Source of the DNA: Oscheius tipulae
Lineage: Eukaryota > Nematoda > Chromadorea > Rhabditida > Rhabditidae
NCBI GenBank assembly: GCA_037178975.1
Contig: JASJZH010000005.1
Location: 992,001-1,056,000, forward strand
Reading direction: 5' to 3'
DNA length: 64,000 bases
Shown: one piece after another, positions 43,560-53,781 of the stretch
Layout: every line of letters begins with the position of its first letter
Numbering within the stretch: position 1 is the stretch's first letter
Position numbers and translations under genes: made by a program
Notes under the pieces: model-generated
Seen by the model: the letters and a program-made list of their open reading frames with translations, nothing else
The model's database searches: none
What the model was told of the DNA's origin: nothing

Positions 43560-44145
43560 GAACCTGTTGAAATAAATATGTGAGAACATAGCTTTCGTTA
43601 GCTTTCACTACGATTCGAGGTCAAAGTCAAAATCTTTGAACTTGTTATGTAGACCATCGTGTTCCCAATGTTCTCTAAAGACCTGTGATCAATTTCCTTC
43701 TGTTTCATGAAAAAAACAGAACTACATTGGGGTTTGTTTCACTTTATATCAAGAAGCGACGATGATTTGTAGAAAAGAACAGAGACCTACTTGTGTTTCT
43801 GTTCATCCAATAGTATCCCAACTGTTGTCCAAAGAGACCCTATCTCTTCTCGTCTGCATCTACACTAAAACGAGAAGAGCGAAACTGGAGTCGGACAGAG
43901 GTAGCGAGTTCAGTTGAAAAAGGAAAGGACTAGAGGAGACGGAGAGAGACAACAACAGAACATATGAAGATAATCACGAGGAGAAGGATGTCGAGAAGAA
44001 AGGGGTCAGAGAGACAGAGAGGCAGAAAGACAGAAAGCCAGAGATAAAAATACAGTGAGAGAAAGAGACAGAGTAAAAGAGACGGAATAGAGTCGAGAAT
44101 AGAAAAACATGGAAAAAAAGATATAAACAATACTAGTTTTTATTT
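43560..44145. other. No supported gene; GACAGAGA-rich tract
   Basis: Between the unrecognised gene and the ankyrin gene. 43930-44090 is dominated by GAGACAGAGA-type purine repeats. No exon signal. Confidence 0.5.
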
Positions 44146-44151
44146 GAAGCT

Positions 44152-45435
44152 TCATAAACCTATAAACTTGGCTAATCTTTTTGTTTCTCTCAGCATGATT
44201 AGGATTGGCGTAGGCGTATTCTTGTAATAAAGCAGCATTTCGATAACTTTGATCATCTCTCTCCTGCTAGCGATATGAAGAGGAGTACGTCCGTCATGAT
44301 CACAAGCATTAAGATCAGCATTCTCGTCGAGTAGAAGCTTTACCATTAGTTCATGTCCACCCTCGGCAGCAAAATGAAGAGGAGTACAGCCGAAAACAGT
44401 GGCTCCATCGATCGACGCGTGATGCTTAAGCAAGGCTCTGGCACTTTCAATGTGATTATTATAAGCAGCAAAATGTAAAGGAGTCCACCCATTTTTATCC
44501 TTTGAAGAGACCGAAGCTCCTGCTTTGATGAGCATTTCCACCATCAAATTATCTCCCTGACAAGCAGCAAGGTGCAGTGGAGTGATGTGATCGTTATCTT
44601 CACTGTCGACGGTATGTTGGAGGAGAATCTTGGCCATGTCAACATGACCGTTTTGGGCTGCAAAGTGCAATGGGGTGACGAGATTATGGTCGCGACTGTC
44701 GATAGTAGCTCCATGCTGAAGGAGAAGCTTGACCATGTTAATGCGACCATTTTGAGTAGCAACATGCAAAGGAGAGTAATTATATTCGCTCTCTTTGCCA
44801 TTTATATCGACTCCTTTATCAATCAACGATCGAACCAGTTTCTCATTTCCCTGACGAACGGCAATGTGAAGATCAGCAATGTCGGAAGGGAACTTGCTCT
44901 CATCCTTGATGTCCTCTTTCTTCACAACATTTGTTTCATCGACCACCTCCAACTGCAGTAACTGTACTGATGACGTTTCCTCAGACGATAACTGTAGAGA
45001 TTGAATCGAAGCGTGGTCATCGCTCTTAAAACGTTTTCTGGATTTTCTATTTTCTAAGCAGACCAACCGTATCCACGCTTTTCATAAAAACTTCAAATGC
45101 CTGTTGGACTTCTTGAGATTCAGCGCTGATAAATTCCTTCAGCATGGGCCATTTCTTCAGTTCAATTAAGAGATCGACAACTGCTCGTCGAGGAACAGGA
45201 AGGAGATCACGGAAGACGGTGGGTTCCTGAAAAGGGGCAGCTACCAGACAAAAAGTTTAATGACCTTCAGGTCTATACCCCATCGCTTTTCAAGCAACGT
45301 TCCGTTGTTCCGGAATTTTTTTTTTAAAAAATCAGATACATACCATGGCAATGCCTGGCTTCTTCACTTCTTCGGGTAGAATAGGAGTCGGTGTTTTGAT
45401 AGAATAGCGAGAAAACAATTTGATTAATTTGAAAC
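44152..45435 (-). CDS. Ankyrin-repeat protein with N-terminal domain shared with GTPase copy 2
   Basis: The main exon (~45065-44152) encodes a basic linker (NRKSRKRFKSD), an acidic stretch and about seven ankyrin repeats with intact TPLH.AA..G helices (SPLHVATQNGR, TPLHFAAQNGHV, TPLHLAACQGD, TPLHFAAYNNH, TPLHFAAEGGH, TPLHIASRRE) to a stop at 44152. Upstream exons 45435-45344 (TPTPILPEEVKKPGIAM) and 45226-~45068 join in frame. The latter, FRDLLPVPRRAVVDLL...ESQEVQQAFEVF, aligns with residues ~54-100 of GTPase copy 2. The step from this exon into the ankyrin frame needs a one-base shift for which I see no intron, so the N-terminal part may be disrupted or separately spliced. Ankyrin repeats mediate protein contacts; partner unknown. 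Confidence 0.7.
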
Positions 45436-45439
45436 CTGC

Positions 45440-46160
45440 TGCGGTTTGATATTATAGTAGGATAGAAGGAGTACGGCACAAAGACAAATATAATTCTGGA
45501 TAGAATAGAATATTCATTTGGCCAGATGGATGATTTTTCTTTTCAAAGCCGAAAATAGAAACCAGTAGCGCTGTCGACAGACGACGTTACTGATTATCTA
45601 TTGCCTCAAATAAAATCGAAATAGATCCGTAACCTCATCATTACCAAAGAAAAAGGAGTGCCAAAGACGACCCAAAGTTCTGGAAACACGAAAGGAAAGA
45701 GCGGGGAATCTTTGTTGTGAGTAGAGTTGGAGGGCTGCCGATAAGAGAAACGTTACGGGTAAGGAGAGAGCTCGCCGTTAGAAGAGGCATGGGATTATTG
45801 ACCAGCTAGGGTTGGGCGGAGCTGATAATTTGTCAATAGCGAGAATATTTAAGATAGAGTATTTAAGTCAGAGAGGCAAACTTTTATTTGTCTTGGTTCA
45901 CATCCCAATGCTGTAAATCATTCTTCGCTAAATGTCCGAAATTACTGAAACAAAACTGGAACAGGGATAGAAATCGGTAAGCGGTAGAAATTTACATGTC
46001 ATCGCAGTTCTTCTGACTCATATTACTCTCATAGCACTGGTCGTGGGCATAACAGGCATTGTTGAAGAGAAATGTCAGCGTGGGAGAGCTGACTTTGGGA
46101 TCAAACGTTCAAAGTACAAGAAAGGGATCAGAGAGACAGAGACCCGGAGAATGAGTACTA
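45440..46160. other. No supported gene
   Basis: Upstream of the ankyrin gene; AT-rich with no exon chain. The true 5' end of the ankyrin gene may lie here. Confidence 0.4.
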
Positions 46161-46164
46161 CCTA

Positions 46165-46490
46165 TATAGCAGACTAGAAGCCAATTTCTTTGCTACAAAA
46201 ATCAAGAGAAAAATTTGTGCCAAGGAATTGCTTAAACGTTTCAAGGAGCTCACCAAACGATTCTCTTCATGGATGAGAAGGTGTTCACCATCGAACAGGC
46301 TCTGAACAAGCAAAATGATAGAGTCTAAGCGATTTCTCAGCCAAATGTGACCGTACAGCGAACTGGATATCCGAAAAAAGATGGTTTTTGCCGAAATCAT
46401 CTCAGATGGAAATGCCCCTCATCTTCATTCAACAGGGAATTAAAGTCAATGGAAATCATTATCTCGATAAGCTGAGGACTCACTATTCTA
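46165..46490 (+). pseudogene. Mariner/Tc1-like transposase fragment
   Basis: After a frame break the plus strand reads LFMDEKVFTIEQALNKQNDR (46253-46314), matching the FSDEK.FT.....NRQND block that holds the second catalytic Asp of mariner-type transposases. Downstream, again after a frame change, PLIFIQQGIKVNGNHYLDKL (~46417-46474) matches the following block. The first part (ELLKRFKELTKRF, ~46218) precedes it as expected. Stops, shifts and absence of the ends show a fragment. A LINE remnant starts at ~46509. Confidence 0.72.
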
Positions 46491-46504
46491 CACTACATAC
46501 ACAC

Positions 46505-47540
46505 TATTCTCCTTGAATTATTGAAAACCTATGGAATCAGAGGAAATTTATTCAGTTGGCTAAAATCCTTCTTGACTGAACGCTTGTTCTGTGTTAAGTT
46601 TAACACTTCCTTTAGTGATTGGCTTTCTATAAAATCCGGTGTTCCTCAAGGGAGTGTTATTGGTCCTATTCTATTCAATCTCTATGTAGCTAACATCATA
46701 CGATTCTCAAACCTACCACGTGAGGTAAAGATTACTCAATTTGCGGATGATGTTAAACTTTATATGTCATACGATGAAGAAAGTAGTTTGGAGTATAGCT
46801 CTTTACTTCAGAGGTCCATAGATAGCATAGTGTTGTTCTTTAGTAAGGTAAAACTGAATATTGCTGAAAACAAGACTTTAGTTTTGCATCTGAGTTCTAA
46901 AAACCTCAAGCATCTGTATCATGTAAATGGTTTTCTCATCCAGAGTAGAGATTCTGTACGCGACTTAGGAATACGTTATAATAGTTCGTTATCATTCAGA
47001 CCCCAGTATGTTCATATGGTTAAATCTGCTAATATAACTATGTTTAGAATCTTCAGCATATTTCTAACCAATGATCCAAAGTTACTAACTAAGCTCTTTG
47101 TTACTTATGTTAGATCAGGATTAGAATTTGGTTCTTTAATTTGGAGCCCTCATTTGAAAAAAGATGTAAACGCAATAGAAAAAGTCCAGAGAGATTTTAC
47201 ACGAATTCTTTGGCTGAAAAACCATCATGGTGCGTCATATAGAGATATACCAAGTTATGATTCTCACCTATGTAGCTTTAAACTTTGCCCTCTTCAGACT
47301 AGAAGACTAGTCAATGACCTCCTTTTTGCTCGAAAAATACTTTTAGGTGCAAGTCATACTCTATTATCTGATCTGTTCATCTTTTGTCCTACAAATAGAC
47401 GTACATCACAGTTCAAACTTTTACCTAAAAGGGTCTCAGTTAGGTCCACTTCAAAATACAAGTATTCCTGTACTTACAAAATATCACGGCTCGTAGAAGA
47501 GAATGATATTTCTTTGAGGATAGTTTCAGGGCGTCCCTAG
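46505..47540 (+). mobile_element. 5'-truncated CR1/Jockey-type LINE reverse transcriptase
   Basis: A 339-residue open frame (46521-47540) begins inside the RT finger-palm region: GVPQGSVIGPILFNLYVANI, then ITQFADDVKLYMSY with the catalytic FADD and LNIAENKTLVLHLS, then the thumb-like region VRDLGIRYNSSLSF and a long Arg/Lys-rich C-terminal part (VQRDFTRILWLK). The GVPQGSVLGP..FN and FADD.KLY pattern is that of CR1/Jockey-group elements, different from the two RTE copies. The frame is intact to the stop although 5' parts are missing; no A-rich tail is obvious. Confidence 0.82.
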
Positions 47541-47889
47541 CCACCTACCTTTGCTGCTCTGAATTTTCTCATTGAAAACAGAAAACGTCTCGCTGGAAAA
47601 TTCTTATATGACTGTGGCCATTATTGAGTCGGCGTGAGCAGCTGCAACATACAACAACGGCATTCACGTCAAATTTCGAATAGTGCTTGAGAGTCTTAAC
47701 ATGATTGAGAAGACGTGCAGATTCTGTTGCTGAGAAGATCTAACTGCATTCTGCTTTTTTGTCTAATGGAAGCTCCCCCTCCCTAAAAGTGCAAAGTAGG
47801 CGAAAAGTATTGTCAAAGCAGTAGCTGTTTTTACTGAAATGTTCACACATCTGTCACTACACTTTAGCCAGCTTTTCAAGTTCAATGGG

Positions 47890-48330
47890 GCAATCTATTT
47901 GAGACCGAGGTCACATAAAATGTTCTTCATCATAGTAGCCGATTGTCCTGGACGATGGACGATGGAGAGCTTGTCTCGAGGAAGTGAAACAAAAGAGTAT
48001 GTCCTTGGCTGCCTTCGAACAAACGAGTCCTCCGAGGCACTGTTCCAAATTTGAAGGCCTACTCTCGTTTGACTTCAATAAAGCCAAAACAGCATTGATT
48101 TGTCTGAAGTCCAAAGTTTAAATTGAATTAAGAGCATAACTTGCTCAATCTTTTCAGCGAACTCTACGGCTTTATTTACAGTTATAAGATATTTCGCCAG
48201 TCCTCCCGCTTTCGGATGTATCTCCGCTCCTTCGTTGTCGTCGTCGTTTTGACCTGCTTCTGGCACCTGACAGCGCATTTTCAGGGAGTTCAACTGGCAA
48301 ACGACAATTTGGATTCAATCTGAATCACTC
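47890..48330 (-). pseudogene. AIG1-like GTPase fragment, copy 3
   Basis: After a GGACTTCAG splice-like site at ~48105 the minus strand reads INAVLALLKSNESR, SNLEQCLGGL and AAKDILFCFTSSRQ, clearly parallel to IHAFLIILRSEEEW and KNILFCFTSTRH in copy 2. An upstream block ending VEFAEKI resembles the LNLAEKI end of the preceding exon of copy 2. The frame then runs into non-matching sequence and a stop. Only about 65 residues match, so this is a remnant. Confidence 0.65.
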
Positions 48331-48339
48331 GCTTTGGCT

Positions 48340-49865
48340 AATTTGCCGTTAACTACTACCAATATTCAAATTTCCAAGACCAAGCCTAAGGTCCATGTTT
48401 CAGGACAACACTGGTCGCAAAAAAGGAACATACAAAGAGGAGAAAGAGATGAGAGAAGAAATGAAAAAGGTCTTCTCGGAAAAGTGAGGGTTTTCTTTTC
48501 ATTAGATAGCTGGGAGGAAAACTGGCCAATAATCACTCCAGTTTGAGAAAAGTGGAAGAAAGACAGAGAGACAAGGCGTTGGTATTTATTTTATTTATTT
48601 TGTTCCAAATCGTAGAATTATCTATGATGGTGAATGACTCGTTGGTATACTCGCATTGAAACCAAAAACTATTTCATATTTCAAGTGTGTAGAAAAGTAA
48701 CAATAGTTGAAAAAATGATTGCACACTGAACGACGGGACCGAGCTGGAAAGCAAAACAACTTTGTGCCGATCTCTTCTTCGGTATGCAAAACATACGATT
48801 CCTCGATGTCTGTATACAGAGAGGAGTAGATCTCAAACATTCACAGAACAGTGTAGCAACAAAATACCTCATTTTATCATGACATTGTAGCGCAAAACTA
48901 CTGTTTCAAGAAAACTTCTATACTGTTGTCTTCTTCGAAGTTCAATCTGAATTTTTTTTTCTCTAGCCTTGAAGGCTGGACCTTTTAATTACTTTCTGAT
49001 CCCTGCTACGGTAAAATTAGCTAAAGATCGTCTATATCCTCCGTGGCCACGAAGCAGAAGCAAAACAAAAAGCTGTAAAAATGTTATTGTTGTTGTAAAT
49101 TGTCGCGACTAATTGAGTTGAATAATAACTCAGAAATGTGACGACGGATTCTGTTGCTACAGAGGTAGAGAGGCAAAGAGACGGAGAGACAGAGAGATAG
49201 AGAAGCCGAAAGACATATGGGTAGAAGGACAGAGAAACATAGAGAGACACAGAGACAGAGGGGCATGGAGGCGACGTGAGAGGGAAAGAGAGTTAATAGG
49301 AACCTCCCCTTTTCAAGTTACAAAAAGTTTTCGCTCACTGATCCAATTTGCACAATTAGATGAAAACTTGTAACGCTATTCCTTCCTCTCCCCCCTCTTT
49401 CGAGTTGCCTCCGCTACTGCTTCCTTCTCACTTTTCCTCTGCAACCCCGTATTTTCTGCAAAAATTTTATGAACTGGCCAATCGGTTATCGCTCCGGCTT
49501 CGAATTAAAAACGATTCGGGTTCCTGTATGGCGTAGACCTGTTTGTCCTTTGATGAAGCCCTCAAATACACTCTCACAAAGTTTTTGTATCAGTAGTTGG
49601 TTGAAAGATCATCATTTTCTCAACTTTCCTGCTCCGTACTTCTTTCTGATTTGTAGCGACGATAATTCACGTTCATGATCGCTAGGCTTCAGCCGTATCA
49701 TTTTCTGAATAGAAATATGAAACAGAAAAATGCACGAAAATTAAGAGCTCGAGATTATACACAATCACCGAAACAGATAGACAGAGATGTCTGACAGCAA
49801 AAGCTGCCTTGAGCTGCTGATTAGAAACCGAAGTCGCACAGACATGAACACTTAAATGTGTTTAT
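48340..49865. other. No supported gene
   Basis: No exon chain. GACAGAGA-type tract at 49168-49262. Blocks near 49330-49440 (TCACTGATCCAATT...GATGAAAACTT) have a diverged second copy near 52695-52800, so part of this is dispersed repeat. Confidence 0.45.
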
Positions 49866-49869
49866 TTTA

Positions 49870-51691
49870 TTATTTTTGATCAACTGGCTCTCTACTAGTT
49901 GTGTTGTTTCTTGCAGGAGATAAGGAAGAAGAAAAGTTGTTTGAAGAGGCAAGTTCAACTAGGGCTGTAGGTTTGCTTCTTTTCAACAGACCAGCCACAC
50001 AGTACCAGGTCATCACCGCGCAGGTTAGTGGCTGTATATTTTTTGAAAGTATATACGCCTGAAAGTATTTTGCTTCAAACGACGAAAAGACTTACAAATT
50101 GCGCAATTCTGTTGATCTGGAAAACCAACGGGGGCCCTGTCCAGTAGCGACCCCAACTGACAGTTGAATACAGAAATCTCAAAGCTCCAGTTACCGCCGG
50201 TAGAAAAGCCAGCAGGGCTTTGTAGAACAGTCCCCTTGACATCCGTTTAATACCCCGAAGTACACTTATCGATCTTCCAGTTGTGCTGAGTCCATTTACA
50301 ATTCGATAGCAATAGCCGTTGATGGCCAGAATTTGGACGGAGAAGATAAATTCAGATGCGATGCCCCAAATCTCGTAGCTGAGAAAGTCCTGAAAATATG
50401 TACGTGAACAAATATTGTGCAAATGGGTTTCAGAGCTTCACACTTTCAAAACTTGTACCACCTAAATCATTTTAAGAGATCCTTGTCTTTGTGGTCTTAT
50501 TTATGTCCTAGCTTCTACAAAAGATATGTGAGAAAAGATGTTTCCAAATGCAGAAAACGAGAGTATCCAGATGACTGCGTTAAGAGAGCAATTGAAATGA
50601 ACAAAGTCGCAGGTTGACAGGGAAAAAGTTGATGACTAGGCACTGCTTTCCTCATGTGTAGAAGGATCCGTCAGTTGTCAGCTAGATAGTTTCCTTTAAC
50701 CCTTTGTCTCTTGGACAGGATCATTCAGCAACAACGGCAGGCGACGCCCAGTGACACGCATAATGGTCAGATCCTACATAGATTATGACAAGATCAGAAT
50801 AGCCGAAAGTGAGTAGAATCGAGGGGAGAGTAGAATCACTAGACATAACACACCAAATTTTCTTCAAGGCCTACTTAAACCATGAATAAAGACAGCTGCT
50901 CATGTTTCTATTGTCTATAGTAGCTAATGAACCAGTCTATAAATGCCTGCCTTCGACTTATGTTTAGTAGCTTACTCTTGCTAATATACAAAAAAATTTT
51001 ACCATTATTTCAGAAATAATATTTGAATACTGAATCTGTCCCTGTTCTAAACCGTAAAATCTCACCCATCGTTGTTTCCATTGGTTGAAAAAACTATCTG
51101 CAAAAACATAGCGTGCCACGTAACCGATTGGAATTACGGACAGAGAAATATACGAGAATCGAGCCGTTTTGTCATCTCTGAACAGTATCGATCTTTAACA
51201 AAACTGCTGTTGTCTAGCTTTACAAATATACTCTTCCAGAATATCGAGAACATGGCGGATACGTACAGATCACAGTAATACCAGACCGAGTTAATACGAA
51301 AGAAAAGGCTATTCACTTTGCCAAACCACGTGGAGTCTATGGCGGTGAGAAAACCGAAATCCAAGAACACCTTAGTCTGTTTTTTTCAAAGAATAGGAGA
51401 TTTTCTTACCCAGGAACAATATTCCGCTAGGAGAGACTGTAAAGCGGCAAAAGCACACTGAGAAATTACGACTTTTTGAAAGCTATTAATCTCGGAATCC
51501 TTGGTAAGAAGTCGAAAGATTAAAAAGAAGTGAATAGGTATGGCAATGAAGAAACACACGGCTAATGGAAGAACAACAGCCACTAGATAATCATAGGATT
51601 CGAAAAAAAGATTAAGAAACGTTAGATCCAGATTCAAGCCAACATGAGAGAACAGATTGTGGGTAAAGTTAGCAAGGCTCTCTCCTAGCAT
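49870..51691 (-). CDS. Seven-transmembrane chemoreceptor-like protein
   Basis: Exons: 51691-51410 (N-terminus with glycosylation sites, helix 1 YLVAVVLPLAVCFFIAIPIHFFLIF, helix 2), 51370-~51245 (VNSLFFRINSVWYYCDLYVSAMFSIFW, helix 3), ~51190-51067 (ARFSYISLSVIPIGYVARYVF, helix 4), 50389-50096 (two to three helices: FSVQILAINGYC, FYKALLAFLPAVTGALRFLY) and 50058-49870 (PLTCAVMTWYCVAGLLKRSK, last helix plus a Ser/Asn-rich tail). The first intron is 39 bp. The join between helices 3 and 4 has two possible splice choices. Length is about 330 residues, as usual for nematode serpentine receptors. I cannot assign the family; it is not the Sre-type seen at 2-3.5 kb. Confidence 0.68.
50417..50816 (+). 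CDS. Possible small basic protein, antisense within the receptor intron
   Basis: Two plus-strand blocks, up to 50612 (KREYPDDCVKRAIEMNKVAG) and 50719-50816 (NNGRRRPVTRIMVRSYIDYD, stop TAG), join in phase through GTTGAC...GGACAG. An AATAAA follows at ~50884. The product would be Lys/Arg-rich with a helix-like YPDDCVKRAIE segment, loosely recalling helix-turn-helix modules of transposases. No start exon was settled and no family recognised. It lies in the intron of the receptor gene on the other strand. Could be chance. Confidence 0.28.
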
Positions 51692-51699
51692 TTTGAAAA

Positions 51700-53770
51700 A
51701 TCTGCCGTTCCGAGCCTAATAGAGGTATGTTTTTCCGTAATCTGATTAGCACGCGGTGATTTTCACCCACTTCCTGCTGCACTTCGACTTTTGTTATCGT
51801 CAGTAATTTAGTATTCATTGGAAAGAACAAAATTGGTACAGTCTTTGTTCAAACGATAACTTCCTTCTGGTGCAGCTGTCCTAATGACAAAATATTAAGA
51901 AATCAGGCTCGGCATTCTTTTGTTTAGTCCCGGAATACAAATGTGCCATGCATCGTGATTGAATCTTTATAATGAGTCTTCCATCATTTCTGGCCATCTG
52001 CAGAAAATATTCTTGTGTGTGGGAAAAAAACTGACGAAATTGGCTGACTTCGCATGCGAAATGGGCTCGAATTCATGGGAGTCGTCGAACGGAACCGTTA
52101 GTAGCCGCGGGGCAGGCGTTTTTCGGCTCTCTTTACTTAAAGCGAGTGTCCGGACCCTTTTCTAGTTCGCAAAAGTTAAAATTCAGGTAATTTGACAAGT
52201 CGTAGCAAGTCGAGATTGCACTGGCTTTCAGTTTCTGCAACTTATTCGAGCTGCAAGGTTGAGCCGTTCTCGAAATTTTTCCAGGGTTTTCCCAGTTTTC
52301 TTGTCTCCCAGTAGCAAAATACAATTTTTAGTTCGTTTACAAACGTTAACAACGCCAAAAAATCACGATAAGACGGTGAAAGTCGACGGACAATGAAATT
52401 TTTGCCGTTGCGTACGCATTGCGTGCAAACACAAAAGACTTCGGACGGACAGACGGACGGAGACGGTAGATCCTTATATTTTAAAATACCAGTCGTCTTC
52501 GACGTCTGACGACGTCGTATCTTGTGGAACTCTGGATAAAGTTAGGAGTGTCGAAGTGTCAAAACTGATTGCATTCGAAAGAATTTGTCAGAAACTTGAC
52601 TAACGCTTTTACGTAGTAGACAGACTCATCTTTCAGCTGATTGACTGTTTTACTCTCAGCTATTCCTCTGAACCCCTTTTCCAACCTCTACTAAGAGTTC
52701 TCGCTTATTGATCCAATCGGATCAATTCGATGAAAGTTTTTAGCGCTATCCCCCCTCTCTCCTACAATGTGTCTCCGATCCTGTTGGCTACCGTTACCCC
52801 TTTCACTTCCACGACCGTTTTTGAGTTTGACAAAGGGTCCCCACGTCGATTTTGATCGGGTTGCGCTACCCTCTCTGCCGATCCCTGCTATGCTGAATAC
52901 CGTCTATATCGTTCTCACAGAGGGGAGCGTATAGTCATTAGAGAACAAGAACTCTTGTTTCACTGTACTCATGACTACTGCCGTTAGTGATCTTTCATGA
53001 TCTTGACGAAGTGGTGGGCAATAGAAAGTTTTTGGAAAAGTTATATGTTTGCAGGAATGCTTGCTTTCGTATTTCAACTGTACCATATAAGCCTGCTGAA
53101 ATTTCGGTTTTGTCTACTCTGAAGCAAAAAAAAACAAATGATCTGTTGTGTTTTAACACTGGTCTGATGGGAACCGACCTGGGAAATTAGCAGAACAATA
53201 AATATCATTTCTTCAGTACATATTCCTGTCTCTATCACTCTTTCTCTCTATCTCTTTGTCTCTGTCTTTCTGCAATAGAACATAAATAAATACATTTATT
53301 TAGTACATAGAATATTTTTCACCATGTTTTCTCTAAGACAGTTTGACAAACCGGTCATTTTGTACAGTGTAATGTCAATTGCAGATCATCCAATGTTCAT
53401 CTCGTAAGGGGAAGAGGGAATGTCTTCGCTACTCGTCTACAGCAACCCGTTTTCGTCTTATTCAGCTTATGACCATCATCCTTTTCAAAAATCAGCATCT
53501 AGAGGAACCCAGAGGCGTTGTGAGGGTCCATCTCGTCCGTCTCCTCAGCCTCGGCTAGATTGTTCTCGAACTCAGATACCCTGGAAATTTTGAAGGTTAT
53601 TACGGGAAAATGGCATATTTCTGACAAAATCACGGTACTTTACCCCCTACTAGAGAACTTTTCACTAGTCGCGCGCACCTCCCACACTTTCCCATGCTTT
53701 TAGAGATAAAAAAGTGATTGTTCAGCACTTTCGTGTTCTGCAAAGTTGAAGTCCATGTTAAAATCTACAA
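51700..53770. other. No supported gene
   Basis: No exon chain on either strand. Contains AT-rich DNA, a GACGGACAGACGG run at ~52444-52462 and a diverged repeat at ~52695-52900 also seen near 49000-49440. A tract of TCTCTATCTC type lies at 53230-53270. Confidence 0.45.
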
Positions 53771-53781
53771 CTTTACAGAAC
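53735..53781. repeat. 17-bp imperfect hairpin overlapping the Kir B stop codon
   Basis: Arms 53735-53751 and 53765-53781 match at 15 of 17 positions (GTTCTGYAAAGTTGWAG and its complement) with a 13-nt loop. The minus-strand reading of the second arm supplies the last codons and the TAA of Kir B. The same core occurs in the inverted repeats at 25966-26133 and 60732-60786. Confidence 0.75.

Noticed and set aside
44544-44961. Open frames on both strands across the ankyrin exon
   Set aside because: Shadows of the repeated ankyrin codons.
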